DNA from: an uncultured Rhodoferax sp. | Lineage (GTDB): Bacteria > Pseudomonadota > Gammaproteobacteria > Burkholderiales > Burkholderiaceae_C | Reading direction: 5' to 3' | NCBI GenBank assembly: GCA_936943465.1 | Contig: CAKZJN010000555.1 | Location: 1-6,520 of the forward strand | DNA: 6,520 nt | Part shown: piece by piece, positions 6,004-6,520 of the stretch | Layout of the letters: every line of letters starts with the position of its first letter | How positions within the stretch are numbered: the stretch's first letter is position 1 | Program-made: the position numbers and the translations under genes | Notes under the pieces: model-generated | Told to the model about the DNA's origin: nothing | Databases searched by the model: none | The model's input: only the letters and a program-made list of their open reading frames with translations

Positions 6004-6012
6004 AATCCCTAG

Positions 6013-6520
6013 ATGCAATTCCCCCCTCTTCCAACCGTTTCCAGTTCGGGCCTGAAATGGCAACACAGCTTCGCCGGCCTGGGCGAAGACTTTTATGTGC
6101 CGTTGCAGCCGACCCCGGTGCCGGCGCCCTATTGGGTGGGGTGTAACCAAGGTTTAGCGTCCGAGTTGGGCCTTGCGCCCGGGGCCTTGCAAGACGAAGG
6201 CTGGTTGCAGGCTCTGTCTGGCAATGCGCTGCTGGAAGGCAGCCAGCCGCTGGCCAGCGTGTACAGCGGCCACCAGTTTGGCGTGTGGGCCGGGCAACTC
6301 GGTGATGGCCGGGCTATTTTGCTGGGAGAGGCAAACGGACAGGAATGGCAACTCAAAGGCGCCGGGTTGACGCCCTTTTCCCGCATGGGCGATGGCCGGG
6401 CGGTGTTGCGCAGCAGCATCCGTGAGTTTTTGTGCAGCGAAGCGATGCATGCGCTGGGCATTCCGACCACACGGGCGCTGTGCGTAACCGGCTCCGACCT
6501 GCCGGTGCGCCGCGAAGTGG
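6013..6520 (+). CDS. selO: SelO family protein adenylyltransferase (YdiU/UPF0061), partial
   Basis: The gene begins at ATG 6013 and is cut by the right edge after 169 codons, so this is roughly the first third of a family usually near 480-500 residues. Conserved blocks are YSGHQFGVWAGQLGDGRAI (84-102), LGE (104-106), WQLKGAGLTPFSRMGDGRAV (112-131) and LRSSIREFLCSEAMHALGIP (132-151), followed by TTRAL. SelO is a pseudokinase that transfers AMP from ATP to Ser/Thr/Tyr residues of target proteins and is linked to redox stress in bacteria and mitochondria. K115 in QLKGAG and E138 in IREF fit the nucleotide-binding Lys/Glu pair of SelO; the 23-residue spacing agrees with what I recall for the Pseudomonas enzyme. 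The usual C-terminal Cys or Sec lies outside the window. It is divergent from the synthetase operon, with no evident functional link. Confidence 0.96.
   Translation, partial: MQFPPLPTVSSSGLKWQHSFAGLGEDFYVPLQPTPVPAPYWVGCNQGLASELGLAPGALQDEGWLQALSGNALLEGSQPLASVYSGHQFGVWAGQLGDGRAILLGEANGQEWQLKGAGLTPFSRMGDGRAVLRSSIREFLCSEAMHALGIPTTRALCVTGSDLPVRREV

Larger units (their letters stand above)
5924..6012. promoter_or_regulatory. Divergent intergenic region between the synthetase-liv operon and selO
   Basis: These 89 bp separate two genes transcribed away from each other, so both promoters probably lie here or extend into the neighbouring coding ends. No strong sigma-70 pair is seen. For selO, TTGTCT (5928-5933) with GATAGT 16 bp later is a weak candidate (4 of 6 matches each). 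For the synthetase operon, TACTAT on the minus strand near 5952-5957 is a weak -10 candidate without a good -35. The only clear signals are the two ribosome sites and a small hairpin next to selO. Confidence 0.4.

Noticed and set aside
5924..6034. 37-residue N-terminal extension of the synthetase from ATG 6034
   Set aside because: It has no resemblance to the family start and overlaps the start of selO. A clear AGGAGA ribosome site supports ATG 5923.
6129..6470. Minus-strand frames of 113 and 98 codons opposite selO
   Set aside because: The plus strand here encodes highly conserved SelO blocks, so these frames are shadows.
1..6520. Mobile element, CRISPR array, tRNA or phage/defence genes
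   Set aside because: No terminal repeats of insertion-sequence type, no spaced repeat series, no tRNA-like fold and no transposase, integrase or nuclease motifs were seen; nearly all bases belong to seven housekeeping or metabolic genes.

Overview
The window is GC-rich, gene-dense chromosomal DNA, most probably from a betaproteobacterium of the order Burkholderiales (Comamonadaceae-like, for instance a Rhodoferax/Polaromonas relative). This placement rests on codon usage, on the style of the Liv proteins, and on the gene order acyl-CoA ligase, livH, livM, livG, livF, enoyl-CoA hydratase. It is an inference without a database search. I found no RNA gene, insertion sequence, CRISPR array, integrase or phage gene.

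Six of the seven genes lie on the minus strand and are read from right to left. From 5923 down to 576 there is a compact operon: an AlkK-like fatty acyl-CoA synthetase, then livH and livM (membrane permeases), then livG and livF (ATPases). The synthetase-livH gap is 26 bp with a good ribosome site. livH/livM and livM/livG overlap by 4 bp (ATGA), and livG/livF are 2 bp apart. After a 93-bp gap with palindromes and a possible promoter, a further minus-strand gene begins at 482 and runs off the left edge. It is an enoyl-CoA hydratase, probably the N-terminal half of a FadB/FadJ-type bifunctional enzyme. At the right end, divergent from the operon across an 89-bp intergenic region, the plus-strand gene selO (protein AMPylase, formerly YdiU/UPF0061) starts at 6013 and runs off the right edge.

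The minus-strand genes make sense together as an uptake-and-activation module for a carboxylic acid. The LivHMGF-type ABC importer would bring in the acid, the AMP-forming ligase would convert it to its CoA thioester, and the hydratase (with a probable dehydrogenase domain outside the window) would carry out beta-oxidation steps. No periplasmic binding protein (LivK) is encoded here, so it must come from elsewhere, and the 'branched-chain amino acid' label should not be taken as the true substrate.

Most of this is ordinary metabolism. The features that deserve a second look are: (1) LivF has Arg in place of the Walker A Lys while LivG has Pro in place of a signature Gly, and both changes fall in the same composite ATP site of the predicted LivG/LivF dimer; (2) LivM has an extra C-terminal region of about 95 residues with two predicted membrane segments; (3) LivH has an inserted loop with two cysteines; (4) two palindromes sit around the possible promoter of the hydratase gene. 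I did not find a clearly new defence, mobile or RNA-based system.
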